Below, one piece after another: positions 7,739-14,543 of a stretch of 45,997 nucleotides of DNA. A program made the translations under genes and the position numbers. The notes below the pieces were generated by a model that was given only the letters and a program-made list of their open reading frames with translations, was not told the origin of the DNA and ran no database searches. The DNA is from a virus, in IMG/VR virus record IMGVR_UViG_3300048687_000102, positions 1 through 45,997 of that record. The stretch is one strand, 5' to 3'. Numbering within the stretch: the first letter of the stretch is position 1; every line of letters begins with the position of its first letter.

Positions 7739-7959
7739 CAGTTGCCCTTGTCTGGATCGATGAGATCGGCGGCATGCTCCATGCCTATGCGGTAACCGGC
7801 ACGCCGTTGGGCCAACGGGCCCTCCAGGCCCTGGCGAAGCCTCTCCGCCGCTTCGCGGAGGACGTCAGCGCGGAAGCGCTTGAAGTACCAATCGACGTGA
7901 TCCTCGGGCATGCCGCGTAGAACAAGTTCGACCCGGAAGCGCTCGATACGTTCGTTCAT
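7738..7959 (-). CDS. AADLIDPE-family small protein (73 aa)
   Basis: A 73-aa protein with an N-terminal helix (MNERIERFRVELVLRGMPED), a basic middle and the C-terminus MEHAADLIDPDKGN, making it a paralogue of the genes at 7061, 11985 and 12517. The motif VLREAAERLR precedes the tail. 4-bp overlap with the Cys-rich gene upstream. Function unknown. Confidence 0.7.
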   Translation of the reverse strand: MNERIERFRVELVLRGMPEDHVDWYFKRFRADVLREAAERLRQGLEGPLAQRRAGYRIGMEHAADLIDPDKGN

Positions 7960-8534
7960 CGCCCCTCCATGGGCCGCACATCGGTCAGCGCCAGAATGGC
8001 GCTGGAATGGGTGATGATTAGTGCGCCGTCCACGGCGTGGACACTGGCGTCGCCCGGAAGGGCGATCTCGTACTGGGCTCCGCCCTCAACGGCGTACGCG
8101 ACCGCGTACGGCCGGCGCCGGGGCGCCGGGTCTACCTGGACGTGCTTCTCCGGCGCGGAGCAGCACACACCGAAGCCGCCATGACAGTTCGACTCCATCG
8201 ACGCCGCTTCATCGGCGTCCCGATACCCGCTGCGCGGGTCTGGGTTCGGATCTTCGGCGGCGTTGGTCCACGCTTCTCCGCAGTCGTGGCACACGAAGCC
8301 CATGCGTCCATGACGCCATAGCCTGTCGCCTGTGATCTGCATGACGTTCGGGTGCTTGCACCCGGCGGCCTCCGGCTCTGCCGGGAGGAAGGCGTGCGAG
8401 CAGGTCATATCGCTGCGCTTCAGCCACCAGTCCTCATGGCACACGTCGCAGTGGTTACTGCGACTGATGTGCTGATTGCGCTGGTGACCGCAGGTGACGC
8501 AGTCGTCATCCTCTGATGAGTCCTTCAAGGGCAT
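7956..8534 (-). CDS. Cys/His-rich zinc-ribbon protein (192 aa)
   Basis: A 192-aa protein with at least three Cys/His clusters: CVTCGHQRNQH at about 12-22, CDVCHEDWW at about 29-37, CKHPN and CHDCGEAW at about 58-90. These are spaced as tandem zinc ribbons. The C-terminal 70 residues are beta-rich with no Cys. It overlaps the TOPRIM primase gene by 29 bp and may bind nucleic acid or be part of the replication set. No catalytic motif. Confidence 0.65.
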   Translation of the reverse strand: MPLKDSSEDDDCVTCGHQRNQHISRSNHCDVCHEDWWLKRSDMTCSHAFLPAEPEAAGCKHPNVMQITGDRLWRHGRMGFVCHDCGEAWTNAAEDPNPDPRSGYRDADEAASMESNCHGGFGVCCSAPEKHVQVDPAPRRRPYAVAYAVEGGAQYEIALPGDASVHAVDGALIITHSSAILALTDVRPMEGR

Positions 8535-9147
8535 TACGCCCTCCTTCCAGGAAAAGTGAGTTCACGTCATGCCCCTTGGGCATGCGTACGGGGATGGCCC
8601 GTACGTCATTGATCAGCTTCTTGTTCAGGCCCTTGCCGGCGGCGTCGCCGTCTCCGAGGACGAGCACCTTGGCGAAGTCGTCAAAGCATCGGGGGAAGTG
8701 CTTGTGCCAGTTCGTGGCACCCGGCACGGCCACGGCCGGGATGCCGCACATGGAAAGCGTGATCGCATCGATCTCGCCCTCTGTGACGCAGATGACGTCA
8801 CCTGGCTTCGCCAAATCCAGGACGTTGTACAGGTTCGTCTCGAACCCCGGCTGCCCCAGGTACTTGGGGCAGCCCTCCTCCTTGCAGTCGTGCCGCCGAA
8901 GGCAGCGGAAGCGGAAGTTCACCACGCCGGAGGGCGTGATGTACGGCAGGGCCAGTCGGCCGCGGTATCCCTCGTGGCCCTGGGTGGGCCGGTCAGCGAC
9001 GCCCAGGCGGTACGTAGCGGCGACCTGTTCGCCGAACCCCCGGCTCGTCAGATACTCCTGGGCGGCGGTATTGGCCGCCAGATCGGTTTGGTACTGCGAG
9101 GCCGCTTGCGCGAGCAAGAGCCTCTGCTCGGGCGACGGCAGCCGCAC
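8506..9147 (-). CDS. DNA primase, TOPRIM half (213 aa)
   Basis: The catalytic half of a DnaG-type primase. Residues about 10-60 match the start of the RNA polymerase core (EYLTSRGFGEQVAATYRLG); the TOPRIM signatures are TEGEIDA (122-128) and GDGDAAGK (165-172), which bind the catalytic metals. A CxxxxxCxxxxC insert (about 82-93) looks like an extra zinc knuckle. I place the start at GTG 9147 because GGAAGGG lies seven bases upstream; a TTG at 9168 lacks a ribosome site. It overlaps the zinc-finger half (8993-9412) in another frame by 155 bp. Together they would make primers for replication. Confidence 0.85.
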   Translation of the reverse strand: MRLPSPEQRLLLAQAASQYQTDLAANTAAQEYLTSRGFGEQVAATYRLGVADRPTQGHEGYRGRLALPYITPSGVVNFRFRCLRRHDCKEEGCPKYLGQPGFETNLYNVLDLAKPGDVICVTEGEIDAITLSMCGIPAVAVPGATNWHKHFPRCFDDFAKVLVLGDGDAAGKGLNKKLINDVRAIPVRMPKGHDVNSLFLEGGRNALEGLIRG

Positions 9148-9412
9148 GGTCGCACCCTTCCATTGCAATGATCAGATCCACGGCGGTGCCCTTGGCGCCG
9201 CACGCCTGACAGAAGAACAGGCCCTTCTCCAGGTTGACCCGGAGAGAGGGCCTGCGTTCCCCGTGTACGGGGCACAGGGCGTCCTGCTCGCCCCAGCGGG
9301 AGCTGCCGTGCAGCTCCACGTCGTAGTGCTCCAGGACGGGTTCTAGGGGGATCAGTGATAGCCCGCCGCGCGGAGCATCGCGGCGGCCATTCGGAGGTCG
9401 ATACGTGCCCAT
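8993..9412 (-). CDS. DNA primase, CHC2 zinc-finger half (139 aa)
   Basis: The zinc-binding half of a DnaG-type primase: C47, H50, C68 and C71 form the CHC2 finger (CPVHGE ... FFCQACGAKG), followed by the usual helix DLIIAMEGCDRAAAVARAEA. The start is uncertain: ATG 9412 has GGAGG seven bases upstream but overlaps the nuclease gene by 61 bp; GTG 9319 has GGAG nine bases upstream but would cut off the LEPVLEHYD helix normally present. After residue about 105 the sequence turns Arg/Pro-rich and is probably not part of the fold, because homology continues in the overlapping TOPRIM frame. Confidence 0.8.
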   Translation of the reverse strand: MGTYRPPNGRRDAPRGGLSLIPLEPVLEHYDVELHGSSRWGEQDALCPVHGERRPSLRVNLEKGLFFCQACGAKGTAVDLIIAMEGCDRAAAVARAEALARASGLAVPNRSGGQYRRPGVSDEPGVRRTGRRYVPPGRR

Positions 9413-9759
9413 TGCCAGTCCTCCGGGGCGTTGTCGAACAGCAAGTGAGTGCTGTCCAGGAGGTTCCACGGGATGTGGGCCTCCCAGCGCTCGACCGGCT
9501 TGCGGTCGACGCGCACCACCAGGAGGAGCATCTCCGCGCCCGCGTTGCGGGCTTCCGCTACAGCCTCCGCCTTCCAGGCGGAGATCTTGTTCGAGCGGTC
9601 GCCCTTGACCTCGATGACTACGTCATCGATGCCGGTCACATCGCCCTTGTCGGCGGAGCCGGCCAGGGCCCGGCGCTCCGCGCGGGGGAAGCCGTTCTCT
9701 TGGAGGTAGCGCACGACCATGCGCTCCGTTTCTGTGCCTCGCGCCTTCGACTTACTCAT
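9352..9759 (-). CDS. Hjc-like Holliday junction resolvase / nuclease (135 aa)
   Basis: A 135-aa nuclease of the PD-(D/E)xK superfamily. It begins KARGTETERMVVRYLQENGF, followed by AERRALAGSADKGDVTG and DDVVIEVKG. The GTxxE helix, D40, E50 and K52 match the Hjc-type resolvase site. ATG 9759 is chosen because it overlaps the upstream stop by 4 bp and the part before it is not conserved-looking. It lies between primase and other replication genes, so it probably resolves branched phage DNA. A VRR-NUC-type nuclease is an alternative. Confidence 0.75.
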   Translation of the reverse strand: MSKSKARGTETERMVVRYLQENGFPRAERRALAGSADKGDVTGIDDVVIEVKGDRSNKISAWKAEAVAEARNAGAEMLLLVVRVDRKPVERWEAHIPWNLLDSTHLLFDNAPEDWQWARIDLRMAAAMLRAAGYH

Positions 9760-10028
9760 CGGCGGCACAGCCGCATGTGCCACCGGGCGGCCTCGAAGGA
9801 TGCGGCCCATTCGTGCCGATGGGCGCCGCGCACGCCCCAGCTGCCCGAGGGCACCCAGGGGGGGTGGGGGCCGCAGGCATGTGACCAGGTCCAGCCGATC
9901 GTGTCCTTGTAGACCCGCGCCCTGGGGCGCTCAGGCGCCCTGGGCGCCCTGTTCAGGGTCGCCAGAGGCATGACCCTGTAGTCCGGTATGTCATGCCCCA
10001 GAAGGGGCAGTTGACGAAGATCGCTCAT
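9756..10028 (-). CDS. Hypothetical protein (90 aa)
   Basis: A 90-aa basic protein starting at ATG 10028 (ATGA-type overlap with the SLOG gene's stop) and ending in a 4-bp overlap with the nuclease. It has a Pro/Arg-rich middle and a C-terminal segment HRHEWAASFEAARWHMRL with a His/Trp pattern. The gene contains several short inverted repeats typical of this genome. No family recognised. Confidence 0.6.
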   Translation of the reverse strand: MSDLRQLPLLGHDIPDYRVMPLATLNRAPRAPERPRARVYKDTIGWTWSHACGPHPPWVPSGSWGVRGAHRHEWAASFEAARWHMRLCRR

Positions 10029-10549
10029 GCCGTCCCCCAAATCTTCACGGGTATGCCCGCCTCTTTGGCGAGGCGGATCATGTGCTGCGTGCCGCGCCCT
10101 CCGGGCAGCGGAAAGGCCAGAACCAGATCGGCCCCGGCCTTGATCATTTCCGCGTTGCGGATGGGCCCGGCCGAGAGGCCGTGCGTCTTCCAGTCGGCGG
10201 GGTGCAGCTCCTCGGTGACACCCCGATCCAGTCGGAGCCCGGCCCATATGTGGGCCCAGTAGTCCGCCCCGGTGCGACAGGCGCCGTGCACGAGCGTGAA
10301 CGCTTCATGCATCAAGTGGACTGTGTCCAGCGCATCGAAGACGGCTCCGGCGTCTTCGTAGTTACGGCTGCCCGTGACTATTACGCGCATCACTCCTCCG
10401 GCCATTGCCGCCTGGCGGTCGGCGCGGTCGGCGCGCAGCATGCGCTGACGTGCCACCGGGCGCGTGATGCCCATGGCGGCGTATAGCTCCAGCAGACGTT
10501 CCGCAGTGTTGAAGACGATGACTTCCCGGCGCACCCCGTCGCGCCTCAC
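10025..10549 (-). CDS. SLOG/YspA-like nucleotide-binding protein with N-terminal extension (174 aa)
   Basis: The C-terminal 121 residues are a SLOG (DUF2493, YspA-like) Rossmann domain: MRVIVTGSRNYED at its start, HGACRTGADYWAH in the middle and DLVLAFPLPGGRGTQHM near the end. Members bind nucleotides or nucleotide-derived ligands. The frame extends upstream without a stop to GTG 10549, which overlaps the previous stop as GTGA and adds a 53-residue helical domain. An internal ATG at 10390 also has a GGAGGAG ribosome site, so both a long and a short form may be made. Confidence 0.8.
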   Translation of the reverse strand: MRRDGVRREVIVFNTAERLLELYAAMGITRPVARQRMLRADRADRQAAMAGGVMRVIVTGSRNYEDAGAVFDALDTVHLMHEAFTLVHGACRTGADYWAHIWAGLRLDRGVTEELHPADWKTHGLSAGPIRNAEMIKAGADLVLAFPLPGGRGTQHMIRLAKEAGIPVKIWGTA

Positions 10550-10704
10550 GTCGACCACCCCAGCAAGTACAGGGCGCAGCCCACGAAGAAGGTGCCCAAG
10601 AGGATGGAAGACGACCAGAATATGGCCCACAGGACGACCAGCACCGGATCGAAGGTCAATTCCCATCCGAGGCGCTTGTAGGGATTGCGCTCGAAGAGCT
10701 TCAT
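10546..10704 (-). CDS. Small membrane protein (52 aa)
   Basis: A 52-aa protein starting MKLFERNPYK at ATG 10704 behind a GGAGGAGCG ribosome site. Residues about 17-50 (FDPVLVVLWAIFWSS then ILLGTFFVGCALYLLG) are strongly hydrophobic, enough for one long or two short spans, with basic residues at the N-terminus. Overlaps both neighbours by 4 bp. Function unknown; small membrane proteins in early operons can affect superinfection or host physiology. Confidence 0.65.
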   Translation of the reverse strand: MKLFERNPYKRLGWELTFDPVLVVLWAIFWSSSILLGTFFVGCALYLLGWST

Positions 10705-10811
10705 CGCTCCTCCTTCCCTCGGGCCTTGCAGGCCCGGGAACAGAAGATCCCTCGCCCGAAGAGGCGAGGGATCTCTTGGAGACAGACCGGGCAGAGATTG
10801 CGCCATGTCAT
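10701..10811 (-). CDS. Zinc-ribbon micro-protein (36 aa)
   Basis: A 36-aa peptide (ATG 10811) with CPVCLQ and CSRAC pairs at residues 7-10 and 25-29, making a C-x2-C ... C-x3-C zinc site, and a basic KARGKEER tail. It overlaps the neighbours by 4 bp on each side. The fold would be a single zinc ribbon that may bind nucleic acid or a host protein. The encoding DNA contains a hairpin (around 10751-10771). Confidence 0.6.
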   Translation of the reverse strand: MTWRNLCPVCLQEIPRLFGRGIFCSRACKARGKEER

Positions 10812-10957
10812 GGCCGCACCTTGTCCAGGTAGCGGCCCAGTTCCTCCGGCGTGGCTTCGTGCCACGCCCAATGGTCGCACCCGTGGTGCACCCAAACGCC
10901 CGGCCAGGGCTGGACGCCTCCGGCGTCGGTCTCCTCTTCGTCCCAAGCGCAGATCAC
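10808..10957 (-). CDS. Hypothetical acidic protein (49 aa)
   Basis: A 49-aa acidic protein, too short for most gene callers. GTG 10957 has a GGAAGGA ribosome site six bases upstream and overlaps the preceding stop as GTGA; the TGA overlaps the next start. The sequence (VICAWDEEETDAGG, then WVHHGCDHWAWHE) has Cys and His residues that could bind a metal, ending in a helix ELGRYLDKVRP. Function unknown. Confidence 0.55.
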   Translation of the reverse strand: MICAWDEEETDAGGVQPWPGVWVHHGCDHWAWHEATPEELGRYLDKVRP

Positions 10958-11151
10958 GTCATTCCTTCCGCGACGCGGAGCAGGCTGGCATAGTCGTCAG
11001 CGCGCTCCTGGAGCGCCTTCACTTCCTTGCCCAGAGATAGAGCCCTGGGGCCCGTGGAGGGCGCCATGCGCCACTCCTGGCGCAGCCTCTCGGCGCGCTC
11101 GGCGAGCTGCGCATGGCGGAGATCGAGTTCGCGGAGCGTGAGTGCGTTCAT
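10954..11151 (-). CDS. Short coiled-coil protein (65 aa)
   Basis: A 65-aa protein starting at ATG 11151, almost entirely helical (LRELDLRHAQLAERAERLRQ ... LGKEVKALQERADDYASLLR) with heptad-spaced Leu and Ala. No other motif. It is translationally coupled to the RecA-like ATPase upstream, so it could be an adaptor or loader, but that is only suggested by context. Confidence 0.6.
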   Translation of the reverse strand: MNALTLRELDLRHAQLAERAERLRQEWRMAPSTGPRALSLGKEVKALQERADDYASLLRVAEGMT

Positions 11152-11984
11152 CAGTCCTCTCCTCCCCCGCTCCAGCCCCCGTACTGCTGGAGGCCGTACG
11201 GGATGTTGATGTGGTCGGCCACCTGCGAGGTGGCCGCATTGAGTTGCATCTGGAAGGGCCGCTCCGCGTTCGGGTCGGCCTGGGCGTGCCTGTTCTTGAC
11301 GCACGCCATGAACAGCTCCCCCGCGGCGTTGGTGCCGCAGGAGAGGATGAGTTCGGGGAGCTTGACGACCTTGCCGTGCATGTCATAGATCGACGGACAC
11401 GGCTTCTTCGTGGCCTTGGAGTCGCTGGCGTGGTGCACCAGCAGCACATGGGCCTCGGTCTCCCGTGCCAGGACTTTCATCTGGCGCATCAGGTCCCGCA
11501 GGGTCGCCCACTCGTCTCCCGCCTCATGGCCGACATCGGAAGCGATATCGATCAGGATCTGCTGAGGCCATACGCCGTTCTTCTCGGCGTACGCGTCCGT
11601 GGAATACCAGATGTCATCGAGGCTGGGCCCGGGATGGAACTCCCATTGGATGTAGTCGTATTGGGCCAGCGCTTGCGCGCACTTCTCCGGCTCCGTGCGG
11701 AGCCAGGTCTCCGTGGTCTCGGTGGGCGTCCCGGTGGCGAGAGCCACCATGCGGGACGCCACCGTGTCCTGGTCGGAATCCGTGGAGAAGGCCAGCGTGG
11801 GAACGCGCATGCTGGCCAGCGCGTTCAGGGCGATCCGGGTCTTGTGGGACCCGGACTCCCCGAACAGCATGGACATGCTGGCCCTGCGGAATCTGATGGA
11901 CCTGGATTCCCAGGACGCGAACGCGGGGGGCAGCGGCTCCTTGCCGACCGCCCCCCGCGTCACGCTGCGAGACAAAGTTTGCAC
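11151..11984 (-). CDS. RecA/DnaB-like ATPase, probable replicative helicase (277 aa)
   Basis: A 277-aa RecA-fold ATPase. Walker A is GESGSHKT at residues 42-49; Walker B is the hydrophobic strand QILIDIASD near 142-150; a further strand VLLVHHASDS (about 182-191) matches the sensor motif of DnaB/RepA-like helicases. GTG 11984 follows the previous stop by a few bases. At this length it is a single RecA core without the DnaB N-terminal domain. With the split primase and Hjc-like nuclease it forms a replication module. An alternative is a recombinase-like ATPase. Confidence 0.75.
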   Translation of the reverse strand: MQTLSRSVTRGAVGKEPLPPAFASWESRSIRFRRASMSMLFGESGSHKTRIALNALASMRVPTLAFSTDSDQDTVASRMVALATGTPTETTETWLRTEPEKCAQALAQYDYIQWEFHPGPSLDDIWYSTDAYAEKNGVWPQQILIDIASDVGHEAGDEWATLRDLMRQMKVLARETEAHVLLVHHASDSKATKKPCPSIYDMHGKVVKLPELILSCGTNAAGELFMACVKNRHAQADPNAERPFQMQLNAATSQVADHINIPYGLQQYGGWSGGGED

Positions 11985-12347
11985 TCACTCGACCTCGGGG
12001 TCGATCAGGTCGGCGGCGGCATAGCGACCGCCGGCCCAGCCGTTGATGTACGAAGAAAAGCGCCCGTCGGGAGTCCCTTCGGGCGCCTCAGCGGCGCGGA
12101 TCTTCTCCGCCAGCTCGTGGGCGACCTCGTCGCGGTAGGCGTCGAGCGCCCTCTCCCTCTCGGCTGGGGCGCAGGCCATCATGGCGAACAGGTACTCCCG
12201 GGCCGGAGGCGTCTGGCTCCGTAGCGCGAACAGCACTACGCCCAGGACCGCCTCATGGATCTCGTCAGCCTTGATCACCGCCCCTACGGGGAGGTGCCGG
12301 GAGATCACTTGATGGAGCCTGAGGCTCAAGTCGTCCCGCGCGCTCAC
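11985..12347 (-). CDS. AADLIDPE-family small protein (120 aa)
   Basis: A 120-aa helical protein with the C-terminal tail AAADLIDPEVE and upstream AYRDEVAHELAEKIRAAE, making it the longest member of the local paralogue family (7061, 7738, 12517). GTG 12347 overlaps the previous stop (GCGTGAGC), which fixes the start; longer forms are not needed. Function unknown. Confidence 0.7.
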   Translation of the reverse strand: MSARDDLSLRLHQVISRHLPVGAVIKADEIHEAVLGVVLFALRSQTPPAREYLFAMMACAPAERERALDAYRDEVAHELAEKIRAAEAPEGTPDGRFSSYINGWAGGRYAAADLIDPEVE

Positions 12348-12517
12348 GCGCCCTCCTCGTCCGGCAGGTAATATCCTGCCTGCTCCAGCCGCCAAACGAG
12401 GTCCCCGGCGTCCACGCCGCCAACTTCGTTGACCTCGATGTACCAGTCGGAGACGATGCGCAACACGGCGGCGACGGGGTCTGCCTGGTCGCTGGCAAGG
12501 CAGATGTGAGTGCCCAT
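12344..12517 (-). CDS. Hypothetical acidic protein (57 aa)
   Basis: A 57-aa protein (MGTHICLASDQADPVAAV...). Start ATG 12517 and stop at 12344 both overlap neighbours, which supports it although it is short. It is acidic and helical (VLRIVSDWYIEVNEVGG, then DLVWRLEQAGYYLPDEE). No known motif. Confidence 0.6.
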   Translation of the reverse strand: MGTHICLASDQADPVAAVLRIVSDWYIEVNEVGGVDAGDLVWRLEQAGYYLPDEEGA

Positions 12518-12789
12518 CACTCGACCTCGTGGTCGATCAGGTCTGCGGCAACCTCCATGGCGATGCCGCGGTTGCCGACCCCCTTGACCCAGTCGGTATC
12601 GGCATCCGCCTCCTTGCGGATCTCCTCCGCCAGTTCGTGGGCGTAGGCGTTCAAAATCTGGTCCGCGGCCTGTGTCGGCGACAGATCGCCGAAGCGCTCA
12701 TGCAGATCTTCGCCGCGCACGTACGCGTGCGTCAGCCTGCTGAAGACTTGGATCAGCAGATCTCGCGGACCGAATGCGGTGAGGCTCAC
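12517..12789 (-). CDS. AADLIDPE-family small protein (90 aa)
   Basis: A 90-aa protein with AYAHELAEEIRKEADAD and the tail AADLIDHEVE. It is the closest paralogue of the gene at 11985, separated from it only by the 57-aa gene. The DNA encoding the two tails is nearly identical. GTG 12789 overlaps the upstream stop. Function unknown; tandem placement suggests duplication. Confidence 0.7.
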   Translation of the reverse strand: MSLTAFGPRDLLIQVFSRLTHAYVRGEDLHERFGDLSPTQAADQILNAYAHELAEEIRKEADADTDWVKGVGNRGIAMEVAADLIDHEVE

Positions 12790-13106
12790 GCGCCCTCCCC
12801 GATCGCCAGATCGGGCGGGGTCAGGCCCACCATCAGATGGGACCAGCGGTTCTCCTCGCTGGTCCGGTAGACCACCAGCGCCGGGTACTCCCAGGCGATG
12901 CGGCGCAGCAGCGCCAGCATCTTGTCCGGGTCCATACCATGACCCACTGACACCCAGCCCCTGACGGAGCTGATGTGGGACATGGGCCGGAACAGCGACT
13001 GATGCCGCGCATCGTCGGAGCTGCGCTCCTGGAGCGCCTCGTCCGCCTGGGCGACGGACCTCCAGCCCTCCCGGGCGTCCGGGAAGAGTGCGAAGGTCGC
13101 GTCCAT
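12786..13106 (-). CDS. Hypothetical protein (106 aa)
   Basis: A 106-aa protein starting MDATFALFPD at ATG 13106, overlapping the upstream stop. It contains SVRGWVSVGHGMDPDKMLAL and a C-terminal acidic tail. The pattern of a beta-hairpin followed by a helix (LLRRIAWEYPALVVYR) gives a mixed alpha/beta fold. No family recognised. Confidence 0.6.
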   Translation of the reverse strand: MDATFALFPDAREGWRSVAQADEALQERSSDDARHQSLFRPMSHISSVRGWVSVGHGMDPDKMLALLRRIAWEYPALVVYRTSEENRWSHLMVGLTPPDLAIGEGA

Positions 13107-13828
13107 CAGGCGACCACGGGGGTGAACTGCGCGAACGCCTGCGCCACCTGAGGGGCGCAGTACCACGCCTTGCCCGCCTGTCCCGAGGGGGACAGGCCGT
13201 AGAACTGGTACATCCCGCCCTTGGCCGGGGCCCCCTTCGGGACGCCCAGTTGCGTCGCCAGGGCATGCAACTGGGGCGTACCCCCGGGGTACGGGACATT
13301 GAGCTTGTACCAGCCCTGCGGGGCCGGGTACTCCTTGCGCTGCTGACCACCCTGCTGCGCGGCAGGGGCGCCGCCGTACTGCGGCGCAGCCTGCGCCTGC
13401 GCAGGCCACTGCTGCTGCTGGACCGGCTGGGCGCCCCAGGGCGCCGGCTGCTGCTGGACCGGCGGGCCCTGGTAGCCCGCCGCGGCCGGGACCGACACGT
13501 TCGGCCCGAACGGTGGCGGCGTGGCAGCCGTCTGCGGGCCGCCGGTCACGGCCTGCCAGGCTGCCCGAAGACGCCCCGCCAGGGGCGCCACGGCCTCTAC
13601 GGCCTGAATCAGATCGTGGGCGCTCTGCGCCCGAATGACCAGCATGCTCCCGTCCGGGAGCTTGGGGGACCAGGTGTAGACGTGGTTGTGCGGGTTGTCC
13701 GGAGTCTCGGGGTAGGTGACGCCCGCGTCGGCGGGCGTCCTGGGACTGCCGTCCCAGTTCTCCTCCGGCTCACTGTCCCAGGGGGCCTGGCCCTCAGTGG
13801 CCTCGGGCTCCGAGGTCTGCTCGGTCAT
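13106..13828 (-). CDS. Pro/Gln-rich protein with C-terminal domain, possible DNA-binding replication factor (240 aa)
   Basis: A 240-aa protein in three parts: an acidic, disordered N-terminus (1-45); a small domain at about 45-100 (TWSPKLPDGSMLVIRAQSA then HDLIQAVEAV); a long Pro/Gln/Ala-rich linker (about 105-170); and a C-terminal domain WYKLNVPYPGGTP ... AWYCAPQVAQ. Disordered linkers with folded ends occur in phage single-strand-binding or replisome-adaptor proteins, so such a role is possible but unproven. ATG 13828 follows GAGGAG. It is the first gene after a terminator-like hairpin. Confidence 0.65.
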   Translation of the reverse strand: MTEQTSEPEATEGQAPWDSEPEENWDGSPRTPADAGVTYPETPDNPHNHVYTWSPKLPDGSMLVIRAQSAHDLIQAVEAVAPLAGRLRAAWQAVTGGPQTAATPPPFGPNVSVPAAAGYQGPPVQQQPAPWGAQPVQQQQWPAQAQAAPQYGGAPAAQQGGQQRKEYPAPQGWYKLNVPYPGGTPQLHALATQLGVPKGAPAKGGMYQFYGLSPSGQAGKAWYCAPQVAQAFAQFTPVVA

Positions 13829-13862
13829 GCGGTTCTCCTCGATCGAGATCGTTCGGAATGAA

Positions 13863-13893
13863 CCGAGCCCCTCGCCGATGTGGCGAAGGGCTC
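13863..13893 (-). terminator. Terminator-like hairpin between membrane protein and 240-aa gene
   Basis: A 13-bp stem (13863-13875 with 13881-13893) with one mismatch (C70/A86) and a GATGT loop. On the minus strand it is followed by TTCATTCC, a weak U-rich tail. It lies after the stop of the gene at 13918 and before the ribosome site of the gene at 13828, so it probably attenuates leftward transcription. Confidence 0.55.
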
Positions 13894-13917
13894 GCAGGTC
13901 TGTGGTGTCCCAGCCGA

Positions 13918-14349
13918 TCACTGGCAGCTCGGGTCCTGGGGGACCACGGCGACGGAGGCGTACGCGTTGCCGCCGTGATAGGCGATGTAAATTCGGTTGC
14001 CGTAATCGCACTTCGTGGCGACGTTGCTGAAGCCGTCCGGCATGCGGATCAGGTCCGCCGGAGCTCCGTTGTCGTTGTGAGTCCTCGGAGCGTCCTTGAA
14101 CGGCTCGGTGTACTTGTCGCCGCATCCGGCGAGCAGGATCGTCCCGCCCAGTACGGCGGCGATGCCGAGCAGGCAGATGCCGGTCATGGCCGTGGAGAAG
14201 GCCAGCCAGCCCCATCGGGTGCTGGCCGCCGCACCAGCGGCGACGGTCGCATTGGCGACCAGGAGGACGAGAAGTCCCCGGACCTCATGGCCCCGATACA
14301 CGAAAGCCGCCCCGAGGGCGGCGAGTAGGGCTATGAAGAAGATCAGCAT
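13918..14349 (-). CDS. Membrane/lipoprotein with C-terminal extracellular domain (143 aa)
   Basis: A 143-aa protein. Residues about 1-18, 26-40 and 50-73 are hydrophobic; the third ends in the lipobox-like ILLAGC, after which comes a soluble domain containing ADLIRMPDGFSNVATKC and YIAYHGGNAYASVAVVPQDP. I recall soluble domains of that type as phage-encoded lipoproteins in Streptomyces phages. An internal ATG before the third segment could give a short form with a standard lipoprotein signal. Possible role in superinfection exclusion; the domain function is not known to me. Confidence 0.7.
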   Translation of the reverse strand: MLIFFIALLAALGAAFVYRGHEVRGLLVLLVANATVAAGAAASTRWGWLAFSTAMTGICLLGIAAVLGGTILLAGCGDKYTEPFKDAPRTHNDNGAPADLIRMPDGFSNVATKCDYGNRIYIAYHGGNAYASVAVVPQDPSCQ

Positions 14350-14531
14350 CAGCGCTGATCCAGGAGCGCGAGAACCTCCGCCTCGCGGTAGCGAGGCCGC
14401 CCGCCGGGCGTTCGGATGCTCGCAAGTTGGCCCGCCTGGGCCCAGTTGCGCACGGTGGCAGGGTGGACGCCGAACATTCGAGCGGCCTCAGCTGTGGTCA
14501 AGAGCCTTTCTGGCTCCGGGGTCCCGGTCAT
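14349..14531 (-). CDS. BldC/MerR-like helix-turn-helix protein (60 aa)
   Basis: A 60-aa DNA-binding protein: LLTTAEAARMFGVHPATVRN is a winged-helix HTH and ASIRTPGGRPRYREAEVLAL is its wing. The size and the RTPGGRxRYxxxxV pattern match BldC-like and excisionase-type MerR proteins common in actinobacteria and their phages. ATG 14531 has AAGGAGAG six bases upstream. It may regulate this operon or, less likely, act as a recombination directionality factor. Confidence 0.85.
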   Translation of the reverse strand: MTGTPEPERLLTTAEAARMFGVHPATVRNWAQAGQLASIRTPGGRPRYREAEVLALLDQR

Positions 14532-14543
14532 GTCTCTCCTTGA

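Noticed and set aside
14349-14531. Assignment of the BldC-like protein as excisionase (Xis)
   Set aside because: The integrase is a serine recombinase, whose directionality factors are usually not MerR-like, and the gene is not adjacent to it.
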